64,000 bases of DNA, from NCBI GenBank assembly GCA_902792985.1, contig CADBBT010000002.1, positions 21,099 through 85,098 of the forward strand, read 5' to 3'. The DNA comes from Oscillospiraceae bacterium. GTDB taxonomy: Bacteria; Bacillota; Clostridia; Oscillospirales; Acutalibacteraceae. This document shows positions 33,968 through 42,969 of this stretch, one piece after another. Below the pieces are notes generated by a model that saw only the letters and a list, made by a program, of their open reading frames with translations, did not search any database and was not told the DNA's origin. Position 1 is the stretch's first letter. Each line of letters starts with the position of its first letter. Made by a program: the position numbers and the translations under genes.

Positions 33968-35341
33968 ATGGAACAGATTTTGATCGACCCGCAGAAAACG
34001 TATCAGACCATCGAATCCTTCGGTGTTTCCGGCGCGTGGTGGGCGCAGGAAATCGGTGGCTGGGAAGAACCCGACGAAGAAAGCGGTCTGCCGAAGCGCG
34101 AACGCATCGCCGAACTGCTGTTCGACCGGGAAAAGGGGATCGGCGTCAGTTGCTATCGCTATAATCTGGGCGCCGGTTCCAAACAAAGCGGCAAAGGGCA
34201 GTACAGCCCCGCCTGCCGCCGCGCCGAAAGTTTTGACTGCGACGGCGGCGCGTATGACTGGAGATGCGACAAAAATGCCGTTTGGATGTTGCGGCAGGCA
34301 GTGAACTACGGCGTGAGCGAGATCATCTTCTTTGTCAATTCTCCGCCGGAGCGGTTCACGAAAAACGGCATGGCGCACGGCAGCAAAGCTTTTCACAGCA
34401 ATCTTTCAAGAGCGAATTACACAAACTTTGTCAATTATTGTCTGGACTGTGTGGCACATTTCCGGGCAGAAGGGATTCCCGTGCAGTACCTTTCGCCGGT
34501 CAACGAGCCGGTCTGGAAATGGACCGGCGGGCAGGAGGGCTGCCATTACCGCCCGCATCAGGTGCGAACGCTGTTTCGTTTGTTTGCCGATGCGTTGGAG
34601 CAACGCCCTGACCTTGTCGATCTGAAGCTCTCCGGCGCGGAAAACGGCGATATCCGCTGGTTCAACAAAACCTATTGCCGCATAATGCTCGGCGACAAAA
34701 AGATTCGTGCCCGTGTGGACGCGATTGACACGCATTCCTACTGCGTGACGCCGCAGGTCGGACCGCTGCCGTCGCTCATCGGCGACCGGCTGCCGTTTCT
34801 GAAGCGCTACCGCCGGTACCTCGACCGGCATTTCCCGGACGTGCCCGCAAAAACGAGCGAATGGACGCATATGAAGGGCGGCAGGGATTACGGCATGGAT
34901 TCCGCGCTGGAACAGACCAGGATCCTGATGGAGGATCTGACGATCTTGCGTGTGTGTTCGTGGCAGCTCTGGATCGCTGTTTCCAACGTGGATTACTGCG
35001 ACGGACTGATCTATGCGTTCGATGATACGCGCACCTTCGCGCTCACAAAGCGTTACTATGCTTTCGGTCATTTTTCAAAGTTTATCCGGCCGGGCAGCGT
35101 CCGTGTGCATACAGACGCCGGCACACATCTGCAGGCGGTCGGATTTGAAAAAGACGGACGGCAGGTCGTTGTGATTGCCAACCACAACACATACGAAACA
35201 AGAGCATCCCTTCCCGCAAATGTCAGCGCGGTTTATCTGACCGATGAGACCCATGCGCTGACGCCGGTGGTTCCGGCAGCTGTGTTTTCCTTTCCGTCGA
35301 AAAGCGTAACGACGATCATCATTGAAAAACAGGATGGATGA
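33968..35341 (+). CDS. Glycoside hydrolase family 30
   Basis: 457 residues without signal peptide, so intracellular. A (beta/alpha)8 barrel with LSPVNEPVWKW gives the acid/base Glu180, and KTSEWTHM gives the nucleophile Glu298, at the spacing expected for clan GH-A. TIESFGVSGAWWAQE near residue 14 is the GH30 start motif (FGxSGAxW). The last ~80 residues form the side beta-sandwich typical of GH30. Family activities include beta-glucosidase, endo-beta-1,6-galactanase/glucanase and xylanase. Coupled three bases upstream of a GPH-type transporter, which suggests an imported beta-linked oligosaccharide. Confidence 0.9.
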   Translation: MEQILIDPQKTYQTIESFGVSGAWWAQEIGGWEEPDEESGLPKRERIAELLFDREKGIGVSCYRYNLGAGSKQSGKGQYSPACRRAESFDCDGGAYDWRCDKNAVWMLRQAVNYGVSEIIFFVNSPPERFTKNGMAHGSKAFHSNLSRANYTNFVNYCLDCVAHFRAEGIPVQYLSPVNEPVWKWTGGQEGCHYRPHQVRTLFRLFADALEQRPDLVDLKLSGAENGDIRWFNKTYCRIMLGDKKIRARVDAIDTHSYCVTPQVGPLPSLIGDRLPFLKRYRRYLDRHFPDVPAKTSEWTHMKGGRDYGMDSALEQTRILMEDLTILRVCSWQLWIAVSNVDYCDGLIYAFDDTRTFALTKRYYAFGHFSKFIRPGSVRVHTDAGTHLQAVGFEKDGRQVVVIANHNTYETRASLPANVSAVYLTDETHALTPVVPAAVFSFPSKSVTTIIIEKQDG

Positions 35342-35344
35342 AAC

Positions 35345-37501
35345 ATGATTGAAACGATCAAAGGCTTGCTGCATGAGATCTTTGCACATTGGCGCGTTCC
35401 GGCAAAAGGCAACAGCGTTGCCTACCGGGAATATCTGATGCTCTCCGTCGGCTGGCTCGGAATGCGGCTTGCAACGGTGTTCGGCATTGCGTTCGGTGTA
35501 AACGATCCGTTCACCGCCATGACGCTGCACATGACGCATCGGGATCTTCTGGTGTTCGGCTACATCTGCACTGCCATTGGTTACGCGCTCGCACCGCTCA
35601 ACGCCTACATCATTGACAATCTGCGTTCCCGTGTCGGAAAGTACCGCGTGTTTGTCAGACTTGCCGTTCCTTCGGGCATTCTGTCGCTGTTCGCGCTGTT
35701 TTTTCCGTATGAAAAAATGGGCTATTTTCCGATGATCGTGTCGCTGTTTCTCATTGGACAGATTCAGGGCTACGTGCAGGGCTGGTACAACACCGGCGTG
35801 AGCAATCTGGTCTATGTGATCTCCCCGAATTCGCAGGAACGCGTGCGCATCATGGCGGTCTCTTCGCTCGTGCATAATTTTGCGCCGAGCCTGACGGGAC
35901 TGCTGATCCCTGTGCTCAGCGACGTTTTTGCCGACGGCGATCTTTACAACATCCGGTCCTATCGCATGATCTATCCCGTGTTCATCGTGATCGGTGTGGC
36001 GATGAGTCTTGCGGCATATTACGGTGTGCGTGAACGCATCATCGCCCCGCGCTCAAGAGTGACAAAGGTCGGACTTTGGGACGCGCTGCGGGCGGTATCG
36101 AAAAACAAGCTGTTCTGGATCAAATGCTCCGATAACTGGAACAACTTTATGGAGGACAGCAAGAACGTGCTGATGCAGTGGCTGTTCTATTACGGCAAGG
36201 TCGGCTCCATGACGACCTACGGCATCATGGATACGCTGTCCTACAATTCTTCCATGTGGGCGATGCTCGCGTCACCGTGGCTGATCGGCAAGCTCGGCAA
36301 AAAGGGCTTCAAGCTGATGAAGAATTTCTCGCAGGTGTTCATCACGCTGGGCCTTGCGCTGACCTATAAAAAGAGCCTTGTGCTGATATTCATCTTCTAT
36401 TTTCTCAACCGCTTCTGGGAGACCACCGAAATCATTGACCGCGCGATGGAGTCCGACATCCGCGACTATCAGCAATATATCAGCGGAGAACGCATCGACG
36501 GTTCGTTCGGCGTGGTAGATACCTATGTCGGCGGCGCAGTCGGCGCGGTGACGAATCTCTTTGTCCCGTGGGTCTATCGACGCAACGGCTTCGACGGCAC
36601 CGACTATTCCGTGCTGAGTGTCTATCACGACGACGGCAGTTTCAACAGCGGCAATGTGCTGTATACCTTGCTTGACAAGTTGTTGGTCATATCGCTCATC
36701 GGTGCTGCGGTCGACGTCTTGCCGTGGTTCTTCTACGACCTGAGCGATACGGATCAGAAGGCGATCGTCCGTGTGCTGCGGTTGCGGACCGCCATCGAAG
36801 ATAAGGCTGCGGGCGTTCTGCAGGATGACGTTTACTGTGAGGCGTGTGAAGCACTGCAGGCCATGCGTGCAAATCTTGCGCAAGAAAAAGAAGCAAACGT
36901 AAGGAAACATGACGTTTCCTCCTCCAAAGAAAGGCGGACGGCAAACAAGCAGATTCGACAGCACAATGAAGAAATTGACATCGCGCAATTTCTGCAGCGT
37001 GAGCTGCACCGCTATACATCGCCGTTCGGTGAGGCGCTCATCGATCTTTGCCGGAAAATGGTGCAAGATGGTGCGCAAGCGGACGAACTCGAGAAGCTCG
37101 CTGTGACGCTGCCGCAAGGTGGGCGCCGGGAAGACCGTGCGCTGCGATCTGACGCAATCCATATGGCGCGAGCCGTGAAACGCAGTGAGGCTCTGCTTGC
37201 AAAGTACCCGGAAACAAAGAACGCGCTCTCCGCCGACGAATACGAACTGCTGTACGGCCTGCCGGAAGACACCAAAGAACAGCGCCGTGAAAAACGCACG
37301 CTGCTCCGGGCTGCAAACCGGGAACGCAACCGCTGCGGCAAAGTCATGAAGCCCGTGCTCTGGGCGCAGCGCAATCTTCTGCTGTGCGAAGCGTATGCAA
37401 ATCTGGAATCGTTTGAGGCGGACTATCCGCAGGCGCAGCAGCGGCTTGAAGAAGCCCATCGCGCCGCAGCGCAGAAAGCGGCCGCGTCAAAAACCTCCTG
37501 A
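35345..37501 (+). CDS. MFS/GPH-type sugar transporter with long cytosolic C-terminal extension
   Basis: 718 residues. About 12 membrane helices occupy residues ~30-480, starting with VAYREYLMLSVGWLGMRLAT. The last ~220 residues are hydrophilic, helical and rich in Arg, Glu and Lys (from about RVLRLRTAIEDKAAG), with no membrane segment. The membrane part is paralogous to the transporter at 22209-23990, which has only a short tail. The extension has no domain I recognise and could be regulatory or scaffold a partner such as the GH30 enzyme encoded just upstream. Confidence 0.85.
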   Translation: MIETIKGLLHEIFAHWRVPAKGNSVAYREYLMLSVGWLGMRLATVFGIAFGVNDPFTAMTLHMTHRDLLVFGYICTAIGYALAPLNAYIIDNLRSRVGKYRVFVRLAVPSGILSLFALFFPYEKMGYFPMIVSLFLIGQIQGYVQGWYNTGVSNLVYVISPNSQERVRIMAVSSLVHNFAPSLTGLLIPVLSDVFADGDLYNIRSYRMIYPVFIVIGVAMSLAAYYGVRERIIAPRSRVTKVGLWDALRAVSKNKLFWIKCSDNWNNFMEDSKNVLMQWLFYYGKVGSMTTYGIMDTLSYNSSMWAMLASPWLIGKLGKKGFKLMKNFSQVFITLGLALTYKKSLVLIFIFYFLNRFWETTEIIDRAMESDIRDYQQYISGERIDGSFGVVDTYVGGAVGAVTNLFVPWVYRRNGFDGTDYSVLSVYHDDGSFNSGNVLYTLLDKLLVISLIGAAVDVLPWFFYDLSDTDQKAIVRVLRLRTAIEDKAAGVLQDDVYCEACEALQAMRANLAQEKEANVRKHDVSSSKERRTANKQIRQHNEEIDIAQFLQRELHRYTSPFGEALIDLCRKMVQDGAQADELEKLAVTLPQGGRREDRALRSDAIHMARAVKRSEALLAKYPETKNALSADEYELLYGLPEDTKEQRREKRTLLRAANRERNRCGKVMKPVLWAQRNLLLCEAYANLESFEADYPQAQQRLEEAHRAAAQKAAASKTS

Positions 37502-38070
37502 CGCTGATTATTCCCGGCGGCAACAATTTGCGGCCGAATCTCCCTTATGTAAGGTTCTGACCCAATGAAAAATTCTGACCTTTTGAAAAATGAACCGATG
37601 CTGCCGCTGCGGTACTGGCTGCGGCAGCCGCCGTTTTGCTGACGGACCGACGCCTGCTTCTGAAAACGGATCATGTTTTGCCGGTGACGATTGATTGCTT
37701 TTTGTGTTTTCCTCCTCTGTTGCCGCAAACGAAACGATCGCGTTTTTCCTCGAGCGTGCAATGGGGGACACGAATACATCGGGAGCATTCTGTTCAGTCA
37801 GGTGATCTCAAACGTTCCCGTGGCAATCGTCCCGTATCTGTTCAGCCGGAACACTGGCGTACGGCTGTACGGACTTGACAGCGCGGGGCTGGTCTCTTTG
37901 ATCGGTGCGCTTGCGCCGGTGGTCAATTACCGCATTTATGTGCATGAATACCCGGGCAGCGGTTGGAAATTCATCAAAACATTCATGCGCGTGAGCCTTG
38001 CATTTTTGCAATCGTGGTATTTCATCAGTAAAGGATAAGGCGTCTTTTACTGGCTCAATACGGCAAAGCA
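37502..38070 (+). other. Gap with a possible membrane-protein fragment
   Basis: No complete gene. From about 37770 to 38038 the plus strand encodes GHEYIGSILFSQVISN, VAIVPYLFSRNTG and SLAFLQSWYFISKG, which read like part of a membrane protein but match no family I know. An unsupported 25-codon frame starts at 37565. The stretch may be the decayed end of another gene. Confidence 0.3.
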
Positions 38071-38100
38071 AAACAGCACCGGTGCAACCCGGTGCTGTTT
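38071..38100. terminator. Terminator hairpin between convergent units
   Basis: AAACAGCACCGG (38071-38082) pairs with CCGGTGCTGTTT (38089-38100). The stem is perfect over 12 bases and symmetrical A/T flanks allow action on both strands. Confidence 0.8.
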
Positions 38101-38115
38101 TATCATCTGTTTGAA

Positions 38116-38775
38116 TTACGGCAACAGTGCCAGAAGGTCGTCCAGCTGTGCGGTGGCGAGACAGACGCAGGTGTCGGACGCGCCGTAATAGATTTTGACC
38201 TCGCCGCTTTCTTCAAGCAGCATGGCGCAGGGGAAGATGACATTCTGGCGGAAGCCGACGTCGGTTTCCACCGGCATATCTGGTGCCATCAGCGGCTGAT
38301 CGTACACGGAAAGCACTTTTGAAGGGTCGTCGAGGTCGAGCAGCATCAGCCCGGTGGTATAGCGCTTTTTCCATGCTTTTTCCCAACCGTTCTTTCCGCG
38401 GCTTTCATCTCTGTCAACGGCGTGGAACAGCGTCAGCCAGCCTCTTTCGGTTTTGATGGGCGAAGCAGTCGGTCCGATTTTGTCGTTGGCCCAGAGCACC
38501 CGTTCCGCGCCCAGCAACAGCTTGCTGCGTCCCCAATAGATCAGGTCGGGGGAGCGGGAGAGCCAGATGTCGAATCGTTCGTTGTTGCGGCTGTAGACCG
38601 GCATTGGCCGTTCCATGCGAAGATATTCGCCGCCGATCTTTTCCGGAAACAGAACCATGTTGCGGTTATCCGGTACACTGAAACTGATTTTTCGGAAGGT
38701 TATCAGATCATCGGAAAGTTCCCCGATCGTGCCGCAAAGTCCGTGACGGGTGTCTGTCGCAAGGCAGAGATACAG
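38116..38775 (-). pseudogene. Glycoside hydrolase family 130 gene, 5' half missing
   Basis: The remaining ~220 residues contain NRNMVLFPEKIGGEYLRMER, RSPDLIYWG, KIGPTASPIKTERGWLTLFH, MLLDLDDPSKVL and VIFPCAMLLEESGEVKIYYG. These are the C-terminal blades of a GH130 beta-propeller (mannosyl-phosphorylase family), including the phosphate-binding Arg/Lys region. The 5' half is replaced at about 38775 by a phage tape-measure sequence in another frame, so the catalytic Asp region is lost. Confidence 0.8.
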
Positions 38776-39536
38776 ATGCCGTTCCACAGGTTCGTGAAAA
38801 ACGACTTGATCCCTGACCAGAAGGATTCCCAATCCGAGCCGAACCAGCCCAGCACCGTGTCCGCTACGCCCTTGATGGCATTGAGCACGATGCCGATGTA
38901 GTTCTTGATGCCTTCCCAAATTGCGGAAAAGTATTCCTTGATGCCTGTCCACACCTTTTCCCAGTCTCCGGTAAAGATGCCGGAGAAGATATCGAACAGG
39001 CCGGTCAGCATGCCGAGCGCCGTTTCAAGCGCGTTTGCGATATTGTCAAAAACCGCGATAAAGATCGGGGCCAGCAGGTTGCAAAAGCCGTCCCAGATCT
39101 TTTTGATCGCGTCCGTGATGTCCGTGAACGTGATGCCGAGATTGCCGAGGCGTTCCTTGATCCCTTCGACGAAGCCGGAAAAGATTTCCTTGGCTTTGTT
39201 CCAGATCGCGGTCACCTTGTCCCGGAATTCCTCGTTCGTCTGCCACAGATGCACGAAGGCCGCAACCAGCACAGCGACCGCTGCGATCACAAGGCCGATG
39301 GGCGACGTCAGAAAGCCGATGGCTTTGCTGCGCACGCCGCTCACGCCGCCGAGGCTGCTCGTTTTGCCGCTGAGGGAAAGGATGCCTTTGCCGAGGCTGG
39401 AAAAGCCGGACATGGCGGAACCAACCGTGCTGATCAGTTTGCCGACGACGAGCAGCAGCGGCCCGATGGCCGCCGCGAGCGCCGCCACCTTGAGGATGGT
39501 CTCTTTCTGCGCGTCGCTCATGCCGTTTAAAATCAA
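38776..39536 (-). pseudogene. Phage tail tape-measure protein fragment
   Basis: About 250 residues. KVAALAAAIGPLLLVVGKLI and FLTSPIGLVIAAVAVLVAAF are the hydrophobic TMP core helices, followed by repeated Trp/Phe-rich heptads (WEKVWTGIKEYFSAIWEGI, WESFWSGIKSFFTNLWNGI) typical of tape-measure proteins of siphophages infecting Firmicutes. Both ends are broken: an in-frame stop lies just upstream and the 3' side joins the GH130 fragment. No other phage gene is present, so this is a prophage relic. Confidence 0.82.
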
Positions 39537-39936
39537 GGTTTAGGCGGTACGAAATAGTTACTTCGGGAGCTGTCGTCGTCAATTTTTCGCCAATTGAAGG
39601 TTCAAATCCTCCCTCCCCAACACTTTTTGCGTTTCTTTACAGAGCTAAGAAACGCAAAAAGTACACCAGCGTTTTCGGGCATTTTTGAGGGCTGAAAGCA
39701 AAAAATCGGGCTCCGAAGCCCAATTTTGCTTGATTTTCCCATATTTTTGCCTTTATTATTCCAATATGACATTAAAAGCCTCTTTTGCCCTGATAGACAA
39801 GAGAGGCTTCGTTTATGTCCATTACTACTCAAAAGGTACATATCCGAGCTAAAACTACCTAAAAGGTACACGCTCTTCACCTCGGAAAACTGGAATTTGT
39901 CTGGTTATTGGCGATCTGCCTTTCAACAAAAATATG
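39537..39936. other. Gene-free stretch with tRNA-like end, long hairpin and direct repeats
   Basis: GAAGGTTCAAATCCTCC at 39592-39608 resembles a T-arm (TTCAAAT loop, one stem mismatch), possibly a phage attachment relic. CTTTTTGCGTTTCTT (39623-39637) and AAGAAACGCAAAAAG (39647-39661) form a perfect 15-bp stem. A second hairpin (AGCCTCT/AGAGGCT) lies near 39780-39810, and direct repeats follow at 39823-39870. No coding region seen. Confidence 0.45.
39823..39870. repeat. Direct repeat, two 18-bp copies exactly 30 bp apart
   Basis: TACTACTCAAAAGGTACA (39823-39840) and AACTACCTAAAAGGTACA (39853-39870). Multiple spaced terminal repeats ending in GTACA are seen at the ends of IS21-type elements, so this may be the scar of one; no transposase is nearby. 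Confidence 0.5.
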
Positions 39937-40572
39937 CTATTTATTTAATATTTTTTGTATTTCAGCCCATGTTTCTTCGTCAAAACGGCGGTCCTTGTAA
40001 TAAAACTGTTTGTCTTCATCGGTTATGTGTTTTATTGGCTTACATGGATTCCCGGCAGCGACAACACCCGAGGGGATATCTTTTGTGACGACGCTGCCTG
40101 CGCCGATAACCGTATTGTCTCCGATATGAACACCCGGAAGCACAACTGCATTTGCGCCAATCCATACATTGTTTCCGATGGTTATTGAAATACCGTATTC
40201 ATATCTTGTGTTTCTTATTTCGTGATGAATCGGATGCCCCGCAGTGATTACCGCAACATTCGGTCCGAATTGCACATTATCACCGATTTTAACCTTTGCG
40301 ACATCAATGATAGTACAACCGTTGTTCGCATAGAAATTATCACCGATTTCAATATGCTTGCCATAATCGCAGCGAAACGGTGGTTCGATGTATATGCTTT
40401 TTCCGTGCTTTATTCCCAGCAGTTTAAAAAGCAGGTATTCTTTGGGAACATTAAACGGAACGGAGCGATTAAATGAGCGAAGAAGCAGTTTGGACTTAAA
40501 TTGTTCTGCCAGAACAGAAGCATCGGAAATATAAGGCAATTCCATATCGCGGCGCTTTTTGTGCTTTTTCAT
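39937..40572 (-). CDS. Sugar O-acetyltransferase, maltose-acetyltransferase type (hexapeptide repeat)
   Basis: 211 residues from the ATG at 40572, seven bases after GAGG. The N-terminal part is helical. The left-handed beta-helix runs from about residue 72: HIEIGDNFYANNGCTI, VKIGDNVQFGPNVAVITAGHP (the catalytic His is in GHP), ITIGNNVWIGANAVVLPG and IGAGSVVTKDIPSGVVAAGNP. It transfers acetyl from acetyl-CoA to a sugar hydroxyl. It follows the ATC-hydrolase-like gene by 31 bases, and base composition here is noticeably more AT-rich than the flanks, consistent with recent acquisition. Confidence 0.9.
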   Translation of the reverse strand: MKKHKKRRDMELPYISDASVLAEQFKSKLLLRSFNRSVPFNVPKEYLLFKLLGIKHGKSIYIEPPFRCDYGKHIEIGDNFYANNGCTIIDVAKVKIGDNVQFGPNVAVITAGHPIHHEIRNTRYEYGISITIGNNVWIGANAVVLPGVHIGDNTVIGAGSVVTKDIPSGVVAAGNPCKPIKHITDEDKQFYYKDRRFDEETWAEIQKILNK

Positions 40573-40603
40573 AGTCAATCCTCATTTCATCAAATCCGAA
40601 TTG

Positions 40604-41227
40604 TCATCTCTTTATCTTTCGCTTGTCCATGATGATGTCATGGCAGCAGTCCCCATCAGATAAATCCGAATACCTGATGAACTCAACGTGTTTCTCAAGA
40701 TTGCTGTAAGCGGTTGTATCCGTCATGCAGAATATTTTACACAGTGGTCTGATCCCGTATGTTTCAAACATCTCCACATACATACACTTTGATATGTTAT
40801 ATTCTATTTTCCCATCGGATACATCAAATTGATCGTAAAAGATACTGCCGTCCCGCACGCGCTTATCGTGATCTGATATATTCCAATTTTTCGCGATCTG
40901 ATAGCTGTTAGGAAGCAAGTCAATGCATTTGATCAGGCGCTTAAAGAAATTTCTCCGCCTGCTGAAACCGCGATTTACGGCGTCAATAATCTCTTTATCT
41001 GACAGTCCGAATTCCTTTAATTCCAGACACATGGCAATGATCGCATAGATATGCTCCGCATTTGTTGTTGGATATATGTTATGCCCTGCGTATTTTTGGG
41101 AGGCATACATTTCAGTAAGCCTTTTCTCATAGGCTTTCTGTTTCACATCTGAATCAGGGAAGTTCCCTATGACAAGAATCTTCCTGAAGATTTTCCCGTA
41201 TTTTATTACTGCTTTTGATATTTCCAT
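40604..41227 (-). CDS. L-2-amino-thiazoline-4-carboxylic acid hydrolase family protein
   Basis: 207 residues, all cytoplasmic. The C-terminal third shows the family pattern: CMYVEMFETYGIRPLCKIFC, DTTAYSNLEKHVEFIR and GDCCHDIIM, with the Cys-rich end (DCCxD) conserved in ATC-hydrolase-like proteins. True ATC hydrolases open the thiazoline ring in L-cysteine synthesis in Pseudomonas; clostridial relatives are mostly uncharacterised. GGGAGGAG precedes the ATG. Upstream lies only a NADAR fragment. Confidence 0.75.
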   Translation of the reverse strand: MEISKAVIKYGKIFRKILVIGNFPDSDVKQKAYEKRLTEMYASQKYAGHNIYPTTNAEHIYAIIAMCLELKEFGLSDKEIIDAVNRGFSRRRNFFKRLIKCIDLLPNSYQIAKNWNISDHDKRVRDGSIFYDQFDVSDGKIEYNISKCMYVEMFETYGIRPLCKIFCMTDTTAYSNLEKHVEFIRYSDLSDGDCCHDIIMDKRKIKR

Positions 41228-41254
41228 ACTTTGCTCCTCCCGTCAAATCCCGAT

Positions 41255-41420
41255 TTATTGATTTGTTCTTATCATCTCCCGCATTTCAATCAATGCGAAG
41301 CCAAGAATGTTCATTCCTATCCAATTGGCAGTATCACGGCGGCGGTCGTCATTCAATCGGACTCCGCAAGCCCAAATCTGATCTGATCTGGCGCATTCGA
41401 TAAGAACAGCATCTGCGCCT
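41255..41420 (-). pseudogene. 3' fragment of a NADAR-family gene
   Basis: The minus strand encodes about 50 residues ending at the TAA at 41255-41257: LIECARSDQIWACGVRL, then TANWIGMNILGFALIEMRE. These match the last motifs of NADAR (riboflavin-intermediate N-glycosidase, DUF1768) proteins, where D-x-x-W-G and W-x-G-x-N-x-L-G are conserved. The rest of the gene is missing; the fragment abuts the stop codon of the acyltransferase gene at 41440. Confidence 0.6.
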
Positions 41421-41439
41421 GTTACAGCCGGAGCAGATA

Positions 41440-42771
41440 TCAGATATTGAAAAACGCTTTCACCGCATCCGGTCCGGCAATCCGGCCTTTTCTATCCTTC
41501 TTCGGCGTTTTGCATGGTGCGGTGCCTTCTATGATCTCGGTTGCCACAGCGAGGTCCTGCGCACGCAGAATCTCCACGCAGGCGTCAAACCAGGCGGTTT
41601 CTCTGTTGGTTCTGCTGAAGCAAAGGGAGAGTGTGTCGCGGAAACTGACACACGAGCATGTGACAGGCAGGCCGTATCGCCGCGTATCACCGTTGATGAA
41701 TCGGTATTTTTCAACCGCGTTGGCAAGCAACGCCGGAGGCGTTCGCTCTCCAAGATTGGTAAAAATCGTTGTGGCGTCCTTGTGGCTGCCTTTTTGCAGC
41801 ACAGCCAAAACGGGCTTTTTGATGAAGTACGGAACCGCACGCAGCACTGGGTTGGTTTTCAGCGCACCGAATTTGTTCAGGTCCTTCTGCAAAAGCTCTT
41901 TTTTCAGTGATGCTTTCAATGAGCCCTGCATCGCTTCGAGGATATCCTCCAGTGTGTAATCCCGTCTTCCGTTCGGTTCAAAAGAAATATGGGATTCTAT
42001 GGTAAAATTGCGCAGCGTCTTTGTCGGAAAAAACCGCCGCAAGTCCACCGGTATGGAGATTGTAATCGGTTGCGTAATCGGCGCTTCGACTGACCGGATA
42101 ACACCGAGGACGAGCACGCAGCTGAGGTACTCCGTCACCGTCATCGCATGGCTGTGTGCAAGTGCCCTGATGCTGTCTTTTGACATCTCGGCAAACAACA
42201 GCTTGATATAATCCTTCTCATAATGCTCATCAAAGTGGAACGCCGGCGCCAGCCTACCCGACGGCTTTTCGCCGCCTTTTTCATAATAGGAATCAAAGGC
42301 GTTTTCCATTGTTTCGCTTGCCGGTGCAATCGGAAGATACGGTTCCTGTTTGCCGTCCAGAAGAGCAACGTATCTTGTCAGGACCTCCTCATAAAGGCGC
42401 ATCACACCGCGGCCGTCCCCGATACAGTGCGCCGCTTCCAGCGTCAGTGTTTTTCCCGCGTACACAAACCGGAGATTTGGCAGTCCTTTTTGACGCGCAG
42501 TGATCGGCAGCAGCGGTCTTGTCGTTTCGGGGCGAATCTCCGCCGCGGTGTCAACAATAATCTGGTAGCTCCAAAAGAAACCGCTTCGCAGGTCACTTGA
42601 AGCAGATGGATAGTTTGGAAAAACGTCGTTGACGGCTGTTCTGAGCACGGCTGGGTTGATGTCGTCCTTCATAATGACCGTGAAAGCAAATGTTCTTCCC
42701 CAGTTTTTCGATGTCAAAGAGGTGAACATAATCGACGCTGTGTCAACCTTTGTCCATGCTGAGTGTTTCAT
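41440..42771 (-). CDS. Condensation-domain/alcohol-acetyltransferase-like protein
   Basis: 443 residues. AAHCIGDGRGVM near residue 113 is a variant of the HxxxDG catalytic motif of CoA-dependent acyltransferases and NRPS condensation domains: His and Asp-Gly kept, with a spacer Cys-Ile-Gly. PITISIPVDLRRFFPTKTLRNF corresponds to the second half-domain bridging region. There is no carrier protein, adenylation domain or polyketide gene nearby, so it is a stand-alone acyltransferase (alcohol or lipid O-acylation is typical). A -10 TATAAT lies at 42834-42839. The 306-base gap 42772-43077 otherwise holds only this promoter and the terminator at 42932-42969. Confidence 0.8.
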   Translation of the reverse strand: MKHSAWTKVDTASIMFTSLTSKNWGRTFAFTVIMKDDINPAVLRTAVNDVFPNYPSASSDLRSGFFWSYQIIVDTAAEIRPETTRPLLPITARQKGLPNLRFVYAGKTLTLEAAHCIGDGRGVMRLYEEVLTRYVALLDGKQEPYLPIAPASETMENAFDSYYEKGGEKPSGRLAPAFHFDEHYEKDYIKLLFAEMSKDSIRALAHSHAMTVTEYLSCVLVLGVIRSVEAPITQPITISIPVDLRRFFPTKTLRNFTIESHISFEPNGRRDYTLEDILEAMQGSLKASLKKELLQKDLNKFGALKTNPVLRAVPYFIKKPVLAVLQKGSHKDATTIFTNLGERTPPALLANAVEKYRFINGDTRRYGLPVTCSCVSFRDTLSLCFSRTNRETAWFDACVEILRAQDLAVATEIIEGTAPCKTPKKDRKGRIAGPDAVKAFFNI

Positions 42772-42833
42772 CCGGTTCTCCCTTCTATGCTTATCTCTCG
42801 GTTCTATTAAAAGCGATTCGGCGTATTTAATTT

Positions 42834-42839
42834 ATTATA
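42834..42839 (-). promoter_or_regulatory. -10 box of the acyltransferase gene
   Basis: TATAAT on the minus strand, 62 bases before the ATG. The -35 region 17 bases further upstream (TTTTCG) is weak. Confidence 0.45.
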
Positions 42840-42931
42840 TCACAATTATTGCGTTACGAAAAGAGCCAAAACGTAAATTAAACTAATCGAACTTATTATT
42901 GTTGGCTGACGGTTTTGGGCGTATAATGAAG

Positions 42932-42969
42932 AAAAGTCGTTGCTCTCTAACGGAGAAGCAGCGACTTTT
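42932..42969 (-). terminator. Terminator of the GH28-phosphatase-EamA operon
   Basis: AAAAGTCGTTGCT (42932-42944) pairs with AGCAGCGACTTTT (42957-42969) with one mismatch; T-rich sequence follows on both strands. Confidence 0.8.
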
